Assembly: GCF_031143425.1 (NCBI RefSeq)
Contig: NC_090445.1
Coordinates: 1,196,694,691 to 1,196,758,690 of the forward strand
From: Pleurodeles waltl
Taxonomy: Eukaryota; Chordata; Amphibia; Caudata; Salamandridae
Direction of reading: 5' to 3'
Length of the DNA: 64,000 nt
Below, in pieces: positions 47,216-58,664 of the stretch. Under the pieces are notes generated by a model. The model had not been told where the DNA came from. It searched no databases and saw nothing but the letters and a program-made list of their open reading frames with translations. Position 1 is the stretch's first letter, and each line of letters opens with the position of its first letter. The translations under genes and the position numbers were made by a program.

Positions 47216-49059
47216 GTAAGTTATGGGCATCCAATAAAAGTACTGTAGCTAAACCTTGAATGTATAAAGTTATAAAACATGCTTCAAAAGGGAATTGCCA
47301 TATATTTTGCTTCTGCATGTTTTGTGTGTCTTGTGCAGTGTTGAAGTGATTTATTAGACAGCAGTTACAATGCATAGATTTAATTATGTGCTGTCAGTCA
47401 AGGGCTAGTAGGACCACCATGTCTCTATCCATCTTGCCTTAGCCACATTGATCCTTTGTACATGTATTATTCTCCTTTAATTGCTTAGTTCTGTAACTCC
47501 ACTGCTGCTGCTCCAGGCATTCCTGTATTGTTTTAAAATGTTGTATCCACCAGTTCTGCTTTACCAATTTCGTGCATTTTAAAATCTTACTTTCTAATGT
47601 TGCCTTCGAGCCCCCTTGCTATACTGAATCAGGATTTTTAGTTTTAGAAGGACTCTCCTGCATAACGTTTTTGCTCCCGGACTGACCGTATTCCATTTAG
47701 AAAATGTGATAGCTTTTTAACATTCACATCCCTATACTGGACGTGGGTGAGATTCCCAATAATTGTTTTCTGTGAGTAAATGTGTCTGACAGCTATCAGT
47801 GCAGAAGTATGTCACACCAACAACAAACTACATCAGGATACTTTCTGCAGGAAATAAATGGGACTGACTACATTTGCAGGGGTTTGAGTGTTTAGCCCCT
47901 GATGGATTTAACTTTTGAGAATGGGATGATATTTCCTTTGAAAATGTGGCCCTAAGGAAGTTGGGGAGTACGATCAAGTCCTCAGAGGTTGGGGGGGAAA
48001 CGGGGGGGGGGGGTTAATTGATGCATGGTAAGGCAGAATGGCTGTGCATGCTCCAGTTTCCTCAGTGACATTGCAGATCCTATCTGGTTGCTGCTAGATG
48101 AAGAGTCTGATCACAATGCAGTTGGATGTGGAATTTTGATTGAGGTATCTGGGATGTCACTGATGCAGTTCTTGGTGATCTGGAAGATATAAGTGCAGTA
48201 CGCTTCTATATATACCTCTGTTGATGGCTTAGCAGATTGCCTTAGTTTTGGTGATGTATTTTTGGCAGGTAGATAGATGTGTTTTAAAGTCCCCAATCTT
48301 TTTGCCTCAAAGTACCATCTCCACGTAGTCTCTTATTTTTGGATAGCACAGTCACTGTTTGCGATCTATAAGGTGCCTATACGTACAAGGGCTTGGGTTA
48401 TGTAGACAGGGCTTTAATGAGTCTTAAATATTGATGGGAGAATTTCATCAGTCTGTCTGCATTACCCTTTATTACTATATACTCCTTTAACAGACCTCTG
48501 TTCCAGCAGGTCCAAAAGGTAGCAACACATTAAAATCTCTTGCAGCAGCACTGACTGCCGCTCTTTCTCTTCTCTGGCAGTCAACCAGTGAAATCTGTTG
48601 CATGCTTATCTCAGTTTTTCCTTCCTTCCACAATTGAAAACATTCTTCTACTATTAGTGTTCATCAGGTGCTTTTCCTCGCTGTCCTTCCCAATATCTTT
48701 GGATAACTGTGCACTTCACACATACAAATTACAATAATAATGATAATCGTCATCATCGTCATTTATGTATGGGTGTGCTTTACTCACCAACACCTCTACA
48801 GTGTCACTCATGAAAGTCTTGAAATCAAGTCAACGAGAACAATACAGCTACAATGTGTTACTATGTGTTACTGCAACAGGCAAGACAGAGTGTATTCCTG
48901 GATCCTGTGCCAAGAGGCTCTTTGGGTCATGTGCCAAGAGGCTCTTTGCCTCTACATTTGGCTGGACATCAAGCCATATATCTGGTTGTAAACCATTTGG
49001 CATAACGTTTGAATGCCAGGGTAGATGAGCTGAGCTCCTGACACAAGGAGGATCACACA
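47216..49059. other. SORBS1 intron; G-runs and a 24-bp duplication
   Basis: Two G-runs of 8 and 12 nt lie at 47990-48013. At 48907 and 48931 the word GTGCCAAGAGGCTCTTTG occurs twice in tandem with a 24-bp period. No gene or element was otherwise identified. Confidence 0.4.
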
Positions 49060-49826
49060 AGGCTATTGCATCCTGAGTTGGTGTAGAAATCTTCTAGCAA
49101 CGGGGACAACCCTGGTTAGATATTTTCACCACCATTGAGAATGCGCAGGATCACATTTGCTTGCTGGAGTTCCCACAAAACCCATCTACGAGATGCATTC
49201 AGGCTAGAGTGGAAAATGGCACTCTGGTACGCCTTTCCCTCAACTGAGTCCAAATCCTCCTAGTTGCTCCGGAACAACTGTCCCTTAATCAGGATTCCAA
49301 AAGAGCAGGGTTCTGCACCCCAGCCTGTGCAATCTACACCTCCATAAATGGATTTTGAACAACAGCACTTGACTGTGTTCCATCTACCTCCTGAGGTAGT
49401 GAATGTTATCCTTGGTACGCAGTTCCCCTCTACAAAATCATTTACGCAATGCACTGGGACAAGTTTGTGGCCTGGTGTGGAGCCTGCAACAAAACCCCAA
49501 GGCACCCTAAACTTGCTGATGTTTTAGTGTTTTCTTTGTCTTAGGCCCTTCGAGGACTTGCGGTGGGTACTATTAAAGTTTATCAGTCGACCCTTTCAAC
49601 GTTTTGCGTTTACCTGACCAGCCATCCTTATTTGAGTCACCTGTTGTGATGAGGTTTTTAAAAGGCTTCATATATATATGTTTCCTTCAAAATTCTTTGT
49701 GACCCCCACAATGGGATTTCAATTTGTTTCTTACTTCTCTTATGCTCATTCAGTTCGAGCCGATGCGTAGTTGTGCATTGCCTCTCCTGACTGAAAACTG
49801 TTTTCCATGTTGAAATTACTTTTTTT
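49060..49826 (+). pseudogene. DIRS-like fragment: RNase H end and tyrosine recombinase start
   Basis: Scattered frames give AMHWDKFVAWCGACNKTPRH and PKLADVLVFSLS, then ALRGLAVGTIKVYQSTLSTF and CVYLTSHPYLSHLL, and later PQWDFNLFLTSLM and FEPMRSCALPLL. The pattern W..F..WC...., then GL..GTI.VY.S.LS, is that of the N-terminal part of DIRS/YR recombinases. The catalytic half (R-H-R-Y) is missing: the sequence stops where the minus-strand L1 poly-A begins. Stops and frameshifts are present. Confidence 0.55.
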
Positions 49827-50179
49827 TTTTGTAAACAAAGTTTATTAACAATGATCTGCAATAAACAGTACAGCTATTTACGAGCGTGGTTGACTGTGGT
49901 GCTACATTTCTCCAGTCATCGATGCTTATAGCGACCCAGTTCTATTCAGTGCCATTGAAATACCCAATATTAACCTCCTTGCTCGGTAATATCAGTTCAT
50001 CTATCACTATTTGCTTCTCTAATATTGATCATTCAGCGATCAGTTTGAGTGTCAGGCTGATCTCGTTCGCTTATCTGATGTATGGGTATTCAGTCATTAT
50101 TAGGGTCATAGTGCTGCTGTCAGTTGAGAAATTGCTTATCAGGTGAGTGCATATGTTGCTTGGGCTACGTGCTGCTAAT

Positions 50180-50198
50180 CCCCTCCCTCCCCCCCCCT
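50180..50198 (-). other. polypurine (G-rich) tract in the L1 3'UTR
   Basis: The + strand shows CCCCTCCCTCCCCCCCCC, so the L1 sense strand has an uninterrupted G-rich run shortly before its 3' end. G-rich polypurine tracts are a known feature of mammalian L1 3'UTRs. Confidence 0.6.
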
Positions 50199-50469
50199 CA
50201 GCTTTAATCCTATGATAATGATATGGTCTATCTGGTCATATTGGTCCTGCTCTGTCTTGCACGGCATGGGGGGAGGGTTCTGTCTATTTTATTCTATAGT
50301 TTGCGCTGGCTGCTCTGGACGCTGTGTCTCCTATGCTCTTTAGGGGTATCTGTTTTCCGGTATGTTGGGCTATATGGGGGCGTTCCCACTCGGGTCTGAG
50401 TGCTCTACCCGCAGTGCTATGACTATCTGATCCCAAGCCTCTTTCATCTCTGGGGACCCCTGGCCTATC

Positions 50470-53400
50470 CTTAGCTCCGTGTAGAGCGCCGCTCCCTCAC
50501 CTTCTGCCCATTTCCTGAGCTCTCTTTGCCAATCTCGTAGTCAGGTCCCCCTGGGGTCTTCCAGTTTCTCGTTATCTCTCTTTTGGGTAGGACAAACACG
50601 AGGTCTTGGAATCTGCTAGTGGCCTTATTCTTGGGAGTGTGAGGAAACCAGTGGAGTATGCATCTAGCTGGTGTGTGGGTAACCTCGGTCTCAATAACAT
50701 TAGCCACCTCCCCCACCACCACGTCCCAATAGGATCCCAGCCGGGAACAGGACCACAGCATATGGAGAAGATCTGCTGCCCCTGTGTCGCAGCGTGGCAT
50801 ATCGCCTCCCCCACGCCAAAGTGGTCTCGTAGTCTGAGTGGGGTGAGGTAGGCCCTATGGAGCACATAGAACTGTATGGGCTGAAATCAAGCGTTTCTGG
50901 ACACCCTAGGTGCTCTTTCCAGGATACATTCTCAGTCTGCGTCCAGTATCTGCATCTCCAAATCATGCTCCCATTTCTGTTTAAGGTCTGTCAGGGGGAT
51001 CTCCTCCTCTGCCCTGATCGCCCTATAAATTCTTGTGACTGCCTTATTCGTGCAGCCTGTTGTCAGTAAGTAATTGCTATGGCCGTGTTGTGGGGATTCG
51101 ACAGCTCCTTTCCCCCAATGCCGCCCCACTGACCAGGTGAGTGCGCGGTGTAGTAGGAAGTGACCCTGCGGGAGGTCATGTTCTTGGGGAAAATCTTCAA
51201 AGGGTAATAGATTGCCCTCCCTAAATAACTCCCCTATTCGCGTGACTCCTGTCTCTTCCTATGTGAGTAGGTCTCTCCTCTCTCCAATTCCAGGCAGCCA
51301 GCGGAGCCAGGATAGTGGCATATCAGGAGAGTACGGCGTGTGTAGTCCCGCCCTTCGAAGGGAGGGTCTCCAGCATCCTTGGATAACAGAAGGCTCCAGA
51401 GGCATCGTCAGTCCTCGGCCTGTGGTATTAAAAAGGATTCTAGCCAGCTCAGCAGCCGGGGGAACCTCCAGGCCTTCCACATTTTCTCCAGCTCCTCTGT
51501 CCCCCACCCATCTCACTAACTATTGCAGCTGTGCTGCTAGATAATAGGCCTCGAAATTGGGTACTGCCAGGCCGCCCCCCACGCGGGTCTTTTCAGTGTC
51601 GTCAGTGTAACTCTTTGTCTGCCCCCGATAAATGCAATTATTGCCAAATCCAATTCTCTAAACATGGCACGCGGCACCCAGTGCGGTAATGCTGCAAAAT
51701 AGTACAGCAGTCGGGGTAACGCCACCTTCTTTAGGAGGGAGACCCATCCAGCTACCGACAACTGGAGCGATCCCCAAAAACCAAAGCTCGATCTCAGTGC
51801 CCCCATTGCCCTTCCAATGTTGCCATCTAGAATGTCCAGTTGAGAGTGAAATATTCTCACCCCCAGGTAGGTGATGCATCGCGGTTCCCAAGTCACTCCG
51901 CCCAACTCTGTCAGCGTCTCAGTCCCCGCTACCATCGGGAAGAGGAAAGACTTTTGCCAATTGACCCATAACCCCAATGTCTGTCCGAAGTGTGCTAGTA
52001 GTGTCTGCACCCCCTCTCTTTCCGGGCCAGTGTTTTGTAGAAATAAGAGGAGGTCATCTGCATAGAGCACGATCACATGTCGCCGGCCGTCCTTTTCCAG
52101 ACTCCAATACCAGGTAGCGGTTCTGGCCTGTGCAGCTAGCGGCTTTATTGCCAGAGCGAACAGCAGGGGCGACAGCGGACACCCCTGTCTGGTGCCCCTG
52201 CCAATTGGGTATTGTGTCGAGATATATGTTCCCGTCCTAAACCTAGCCTTGGGGGTCTGTGTAGAGCAACCGCGTCCATTTAATAAAGCCTTCTCCGAGG
52301 CCCATATGAGCTAGGACCCTGTATAGATATTCCCATTCCAGGCTATCAAATGCTTTTTCTATGTCTATGGCAAAGACCGCGGATCCTAGGTCCGTGGAGG
52401 CTGCCGATTCCATAAGGGACAGTAGTCGGCGAACATTCTGGGCAGTGCCCCTTGTAGGGATAAAGCTCGTCTGATCCGGGTGGACCAGCTGTGTCATGAA
52501 TGGCAGTAATCTTGTTGCTAATACACGGCTCAGTATTTTGTAATCTGTGTAAAGCATGGAAATGGGCCTATATGCCCCTCCTTCATCGGGAGGTTTGCCT
52601 GGTTTGAGCAGTGGTACTATTAATGCTTCTCCTGTCGAGGTTGTTAGACGTCCGGTCGCTCATGCTTCGTTATACAGCTTCGCCAGCCTAGGGGTAAGTG
52701 TCTGTGCGTAAGCTGCATAGAACTCAATAGGCAGGCCATCAGTTCCGGGGGTCTTCCCACGGGCTAGACCCGCAATTGCAGTTCCGACCGCCGATTCCTC
52801 AATATCCCCGCCCAGGGTTTCCCGCTCCTCCTCGGTCAAGTCGCAGGACGTCAGTACCGATAGAAAATCTTGCATCTCCTCTTCCACCCCTTGGGACCTG
52901 CTAGTGTAGAAGGCAGAGTAATAGTTGCGGAAATACAAGTTGATGTCATCTTGACGATAGAGCTTTTCACCGCTTGGAGCAGTTTTCTCCATTATTTGTG
53001 TCCCCCTCTTGGCGGGGTTAGCTATCCATGCCAGCAGCGCCCCTGTTTTATCCCTTTCGGAATGGGCCCTTGCGGTGCACTGCCTATAATCAAAGCATCT
53101 TAGTGTTTCGGTATACTCTGCCACTCTCTCTCTGGCCGCTTGCTCTTCCCCACGCTGCTCTGGCTGATTCGGCGAGAGTTTCTCTAGCGACCTGAGTTCA
53201 TTTTCTGCAGCCTCAATATCCCTCAACAAGGACCCCCTAATGCCTATAGAAGCCGCCATTCAGCGACCGCGCACTACTACCTTAAATGCCTCCCAGAATA
53301 TCTGCGGCGAAGGGGCAGTGGGCTCGTTATCCTTAAAGTAATTGGTTATGTGGTCCCTAATCTGTTCTCGGAAAGCGGGGTCCGTCAGCGAATCAGGTTT

Positions 53401-54034
53401 GAGCTTCCAGGTGGGGATGCATGTGAGAGCTTGAGCCCATGCCAAGTGTATTAAGAGTGGGTTGTGATCGGAAATGGTTTCCCCAGATATTCTATACTGC
53501 ACACCTGTATGCTCACCCCTGGGGTGCTTAGAAGGTGTCTAGCCGCACATGAAGATCATGGGCAGCAGAATAATAGGAATACTCCCCAGTCCTCTGGTTC
53601 AAGGTTCTCCATATGTCTACCAGGTGCCATTCTGGCTGCCAGGCTGTGAATCTTCTAGCAAGCATATTAACCGGTGACTCCTTCAGCGGAGGGTGTGACC
53701 TGTCTATATCAGGGTTCGCTACACAATTGAAGTCCCCCCCAATCAGTACCGAGTGCAGAATGTGTGGTGCTAGTGTGGCTGATAATTTATTGAGAAATGC
53801 GTCCTGGTCTAAGTTAGGGGCGTATACATTGATCAGTGTTATGTCTCGTCCACCCAAACGGCCAGCAGCCAATACATATTGTCCGTCAGGGTCTATTAGC
53901 GTGTTAGTGACCTGGAACGGAACCCCCGCCCTAATCCATATCAGGGTGCCCCCTGCATATGCCAAATAAGTAGTGTAAACCAGCTGGCCCCTCCATCTCC
54001 TCTGCAGAGCTGCTCCCTCAGCGGCCGTCAGAGA
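50470..54034 (-). pseudogene. L1 ORF2 (endonuclease-reverse transcriptase), broken
   Basis: ORF2 would nick target DNA and reverse-transcribe the L1 RNA. The first part of the endonuclease is missing. Present are SLTAAEGAALQRRWRGQ, ITLINVYAPN, the catalytic GGDFN near 53740 and ISDHNPL near 53470. The RT follows with KTPGTDGLPIEFY (about 52750), AYRPISMLYTDYK (about 52560), FAIDIEKAFDSLEWEYL (about 52370) and VLYADDLLLFLQ (about 52070). The C-terminal zinc-knuckle-like region is CDTGAADLLHMLWSC near 50790. Lesions include a frameshift near 53520, TGA stops at 53260-53262 and 52660-52662, a frameshift between 52240 and 52080, and more after 51540. Confidence 0.85.
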
Positions 54035-54680
54035 GGCATTCAGTTGCTGGAGGCGTTTCTTAATATCCAAATACGTTGCCCTTCGTCTCTGCACCTCTCT
54101 GTAAAAATCAGGGAAGATACGAATCAATGAGTTTTCGAGTCGTATTTCTCTCGTTTTTCTGGCCTGGGCCAGTATATGATTCCAGTGCGAAAAAGTGCGA
54201 GAGACCTTCTGGCGCAACAGCTTCAGCTATCCAGCGCTCCAAGAACTCAGGAAGATTACTCTGTCCAACTTTTTCAGGAAGACCTATGATGCGGATACTG
54301 TTTCTTCTGGATCTGTTTTCCGCATCTTCGGCTCGAGCCACAGGGATTTCTCTTTGTTTCTCTAATTTAGTTATTCGAACCTCTGCTGCCGCCAATCCAG
54401 GGCTGATGGTGTCTAGCGTCCTCTCCGTCGTCGTTACTCTCTCCGCTAGGCGGCGCTGGTCTTCTCGGAGCAGGCCTAGGTCGACCGCCAGTGAATCAAT
54501 CTTTGTCTCGAGACTCTCCCAGGAGTTAGTGATGGCCTGCATAATGTCTACCAACAATGGGTTTTCAGGTAAGTCTCTGCTCCCGTCGGTGCGCAGTGTT
54601 TCTGCTGTGTTGGGCGGTGCGCTGCCCCGCTGTGTCTCTGTCTCCCCTATCGTGTCCTTTTTCTTCCCAATTTTGCCCAT
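54035..54680 (-). pseudogene. L1 ORF1 (RNA-binding coiled-coil protein), truncated and fused
   Basis: ORF1 proteins form trimers that coat L1 RNA. The start is MGKIGKKKDTIGETE at 54680. A coiled coil covers roughly residues 45-115 (LETKIDSLAVDLGLLREDQ...). The conserved AENRSRRNSIRIIGLPE that opens the RRM lies near residue 125. A frameshift near 54200 moves the frame; the new frame carries LIRIFPDFYREVQRRRATYL and KKRLQQLNA, the C-terminal ORF1 domain. At about 54034 this joins in frame to ORF2 endonuclease sequence, removing the ORF1 end, the intergenic spacer and the endonuclease start. Confidence 0.8.
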
Positions 54681-54689
54681 CTTGAGTTG

Positions 54690-55390
54690 AATAGGAGGGC
54701 GCTATGCTGTAGTCTGCGTCTCTGGCTGCTTTAAGCCAGCGTCGTTTGGAGGTGCTGCGCTGTTCGCCTCTTCGTGCTGCCCTCAGGTAAGGCACCACGG
54801 AGCTCTCATTTCAGTCGGATATTCGTTTCGTCCCCATTCCTCCCCCGGATCCAAGGCAATGTTACAGCGTCCATTGGTCTGCAGGGCTCTCTTCTGGATG
54901 ATCCTTTTGGGTGGGGGTGGGGGGGAGGGGTTGCATCTTGCAGTCTCCCCTTGGTTCGTACGAGAACCAGCTGCTCTCACCTCACTCCGTCACAACCCCA
55001 GCAGTCCCCAGGGCCCTTTGCAGTGACAGAGTCTTATTTATGCTTTTATATTGGTCGTGTTGTGCACCTCTGGCCTTAGTTCGCGTTCAGTCTCAGCTTC
55101 TACTCCCCAACTAGCTCAGGCCCCACAGTTATAAGGCAACGCTCCGGTGCGACCACCATTTTGGGGTCAGGCAGCTGCTGCTCTTCACTGTCTCCTTACC
55201 CCTATTATGGTCCCTTGAGCGTCGAGGATCTTCAGCCTCCGCAGCGTTGGGGGCAGCCTCTCCTCTTCCCTGGTCGACCCCGCTGTGCAGGATCGAGTGA
55301 AGAGGGATATCTCCCCACAGTGCGTTTCGACTGCCATTTTAGGGTCAGGCGGCGGCCCCTCGACTCGCTGGTACCTGTAATCATTTTTTG
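54690..55390 (-). promoter_or_regulatory. L1 5'UTR / internal promoter with two related monomers
   Basis: The region is GC-rich. The motif CATTTTGGGGTCAGGC (55157-55172) recurs as CATTTTAGGGTCAGGC (55335-55350), 178 bp apart, with related flanks. On the sense strand the core reads CCTGACCCTAAAATGGC, close to the YY1 word AAAATGGC known from human L1 5'UTRs. A G-rich run on the + strand lies at about 54908-54935. Confidence 0.55.
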
Positions 55391-55409
55391 GGTTCTATGT
55401 CTTTGGGCA

Positions 55410-55700
55410 GGGATTGAGTTAAGGAAGAAACTGACATCAGCGCATTGGGTGGCGCCTATATTGGGTTCACTCAGTCACTCTTGGAGCAGAATGAAGTCAG
55501 TGCAGAACCAACCAGGGTCACCCATCGGCACGTAAGAGCACCGCTGTGAAAACCTTTCAGATCCCATGTGACAATTTGGGATTAATCTAGAGGTTGGGAA
55601 TTGCTGCTACGTAGAGTATCCAGAAGAAAAAGTGTTACCAAAGGTAAGTAACTTGTTCCTTCGCACAAGGTTGGCTACCACAGACTGCATTGTCAGAGCA
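55410..55700 (+). repeat. possible DIRS-type terminal region
   Basis: 'gctacgtagagtatcca' followed by 'aaaggtaagtaacttgttcc' resembles the terminal/leader region of salamander DIRS or related elements that I recall, unverified. It precedes DIRS RT sequence by about 400 bp. Termini were not defined. Confidence 0.35.
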
Positions 55701-56079
55701 GTCAGTACCAACCTCTTCCTTCAGAGATATGCCTGAATGAAGTCCACTGTGTTTCCCAGTGATGTACATGCTTTTCTAATGTATATGCCCTTTGAAGGGT
55801 CTTGCCTGTTTGGGTAGAAGACACTCCTCTTTGAAATACTGCAAATACAGCAGAGCTACAGTGCATCCCTTGGGGCTTTTGACACTGGCCATACAATTTA
55901 TGCATCAGGTCAGAAAATGTATAGCTACTCTAAGAGTCTAACATATAGGTAGAGACAGTCCTCAGCCAGTGAGGAAACTGACAACCAAGTCCTTTCGTGG
56001 CTGTTGATGTGAATCCGGAACTGTTATGCAGCATGAAGGCCAGCAGGGTCATCACTCCTGTACCTCTTCTTCCACTGCT

Positions 56080-57105
56080 ACAGCAAGCCTCTTTAATTTG
56101 CCCTTAGTTGTGTATGAGGCAAGCAGGCTCCAGCGATTCCTAGTGGTTTGGCGACCCATTACATCTGACAAATGGGTCGTGCAGATAGTTCAAAGATGCT
56201 ACACTCTACTTTTTTTTCCTTCCCTATCCAAAATTCCTCTCACATGAGAAAGAATTTCAACAGACACATTGCCCATCCTGAAACTGTAGGTTCACCTTTT
56301 GCTCTCCAAGGGTGCCATAGAGAGGGTTGCAGACTCAGGTGGGAGTTGCTACTCCCTACTCCTGCTACTCATTCCTGACTTGAATGAGGACATAGGCCTC
56401 AGGCCCTGCTTGGACCTCCGAGCTCTGAACCCTTCCCTATGCACTGACAAATTAAAAATGCTCACATCAACCCAGATCCTACCTACTCTGGACCCAGGAG
56501 ACTGGATGATGTCCTTGGACTAATAGGACATATATCTTCATATACTTGTCCTGCTGGCCCATAGTCATTACCTGCAGTTCTAGGTGAACCAGGAGCATTT
56601 TCAGTTTGCCGTGCTCTACTTTGGCTTCACCAGCTCCCCTCAAGTGTTCATAAAAGTTATGGCAGTGGTCGTGGCCCACGTTTGGGAGTAATGAGTCACT
56701 ATATTAACATACCTTGACGACTGGCTGCTGAAGGTGGGTTCGCCACAGACAGTTGTGGACCACCTCTGGAAGAGAGCGGATCTTTTGCCACTTGGTTCTC
56801 TCACAGAGGATTCCATCCAATGGAACGATCTTGGGCATGGTGAAGATCAGGGTTTTTCCTCCACAGCAACAGGTCCAGGACATCTGGGTTGTGATCCTGA
56901 TGTTCAACACTTGATCGAGGTGAGGAGGGCTTTGAGGCTTTGTGCCCTCTTAGCTTTGTGCATCCTGCTTGTCAACTATGCCAGAGGGCATGCGAGTCCT
57001 GCAGTAGAACCTGAAATCCTGATGGACCCAGTATCAAGAATACCTTTCCAATACCATACATGTCTCAAAAGAGATGGCCCTGTGCCTGAAGGCTTATTGT
57101 AAAGT
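56080..57105 (+). pseudogene. DIRS-like reverse transcriptase, second copy, broken
   Basis: Motifs in order: TSDKWVVQIVQRCYTL near 56165, LLSKGAIERVAD near 56300, LRPCLDLRALNPSL then KLKMLTSTQILPTLDPGDWM near 56400-56510, VNQEHFQFAVLYFGF near 56590, and the catalytic ILTYLDDWLLKV near 56705. The YLDD box is intact, but frameshifts and stops (for example 56521-56523) disrupt the reading frame. No gag lies between the presumed terminus and this RT, so an internal deletion is likely. Confidence 0.75.
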
Positions 57106-57109
57106 GAAA

Positions 57110-57985
57110 GAATCAAATGTAAAGGATCAAAGATTCAAATAATGAAGAGAACCAGTCATAGCACCAACTGGCGCAGAATTTAGCAAAGAAAAGGCTGTGC
57201 CAATTATAAGTATAATGTGAGCAACTGGGCTATAATGAATATAATAATGAATTAATTAATGAATAATGAGTTTTTGAAGAGACCCCCTTTGTATTAATTG
57301 ACCTTATCATAGGAGTGACCATATAATCTGATAAGATATGTTGCTTGACCGCATAATATGATTAATCATTCACTAGACTGAAGTTTACTTATTCTTTAAT
57401 ATTGAAGGCACGTCAATCTTCTTTTAACCTTTTCTTCATCTTAATCATAAGGACTGACTTGTGTCAGAAGTTATATTTGTCTTGATAGGGACTCTTGCTG
57501 AAGCATTTTATGTAAAACAATGGGCGCATAACTTTTTACGCTCAGTGCACTTGCACTTTTAAAAGCTTCTCAAACAAATAGGACACAGAGGGTACCATAC
57601 TGTAATGGATGGAAAAATTATCCGTTCAACATTCTTAAAGTTTATAAGGAGATAAAGAAGACTGCAAAAACATGAAATTGACTAATTATTATATAAATGC
57701 ATTAGGGACTTTTGCCAAGCATTTTAAGTAAAATGATTGACCTACAGTCTGCTTATGCACGACACACTTGCACTTTTTTCAGTATGTGTTGATCCCATAA
57801 TGTAAAGTCGATTTATTAAATGATCAATAATGACTGACTCTGCACACAGACTTGATAATATTGGAACACCTCTCTGCTAGCTCCGTAAGTTTTCTTTTAT
57901 AACACCTGGCATGCCTGCAATGTTATCAATAAGCTCTCCTTGAGGGAACAATAACTCCCAAAGAAGTATGAGGATAAGGCCACTA
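57110..57985. repeat. AT-rich spacer with an imperfect 217-bp period duplication
   Basis: 'gggactcttgctgaagcatt' at 57488 and 'gggacttttgccaagcattt' at 57705 head two related stretches that both end with 'acttgcactttt'. The rest is AT-rich without motif. Confidence 0.45.
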
Positions 57986-57989
57986 GTCC

Positions 57990-58440
57990 TCCACCACTAT
58001 TTCCTCATCTCATTTATTAGCCTCTGCCCAGACAAAACACACCACCACCTCCTTCTTTACCTCAGCACTTGGACCACTCAGACTACACAGACTCTGATCA
58101 AGAGAGTCTGTTTGATACATAGGACTCATATCTAGAGCCTCATCTAGTCGTGGATGGGGATTATTTTTGGGAGGATTACCTTGGCGACCCATAGGACAAG
58201 ACTGACCGAGAACACGCTATTGTTAATGCCTCCTTACCACCCGATCCCTTGGATAAAACCACAGCAAGCTACATCGTTATCCAAATGTTGGCAGGCCACC
58301 ACAAAGTAAAACTTCATGTTGTTGAGGAGGAAAATGACTTTCTGATGGAGAAAATCTCCAAAACTGAGAGGTCTGCTTATTAGTACTCGCTGATGCTTAA
58401 AAGCATGACCAAATCCACTAATTAATCTAGTTTAAAAAAA
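57990..58440 (+). pseudogene. possible DIRS gag N-terminal fragment
   Basis: A frame with few stops reads REHAIVNASLPPDPLDKTTA, SYIVIQMLAGHHKVKLH and VEEENDFLMEKISKTERSAY. The D/E-rich, helical composition and the HxVxLH word resemble DIRS gag proteins. The gag C-terminal part is found again at 61330. The assignment is tentative. Confidence 0.4.
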
Positions 58441-58664
58441 ATAAAAGCCTGTCCCAGATGACTCCTTGTACATAGTTACATGTCACACTATTGGGACGGA
58501 AAAGTCCTCTGCATGCTAATGAATGTACACCCCTCCCCCGAATGCCCAACTGTACTGATGTCTGGTTCCCTAATGCTGATTATTGTTGTCATAGGCAAAC
58601 AAAGATCATGCATGTATGCCAGTATAAAGCCTGTCTCAAGGATTGATGTCTTGTTGGCCCAGGA

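Larger units (their letters stand above)
49827..55390 (-). mobile_element. L1-like retrotransposon, near full length but broken
   Basis: On the minus strand the order is: 5'UTR (about 55390-54690), ORF1, ORF2, 3'UTR (about 50470-49850), AATAAA and a poly-A run at about 49820-49832. The junction near 49826 cuts a DIRS recombinase fragment, so this L1 is the younger element. I could not match a target-site duplication at the two ends; DIRS sequence on the right (from about 55410) is not the continuation of the left fragment. The 5' boundary is approximate. Compared with the 41-45 kb L1 it has far fewer lesions. Confidence 0.75.
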
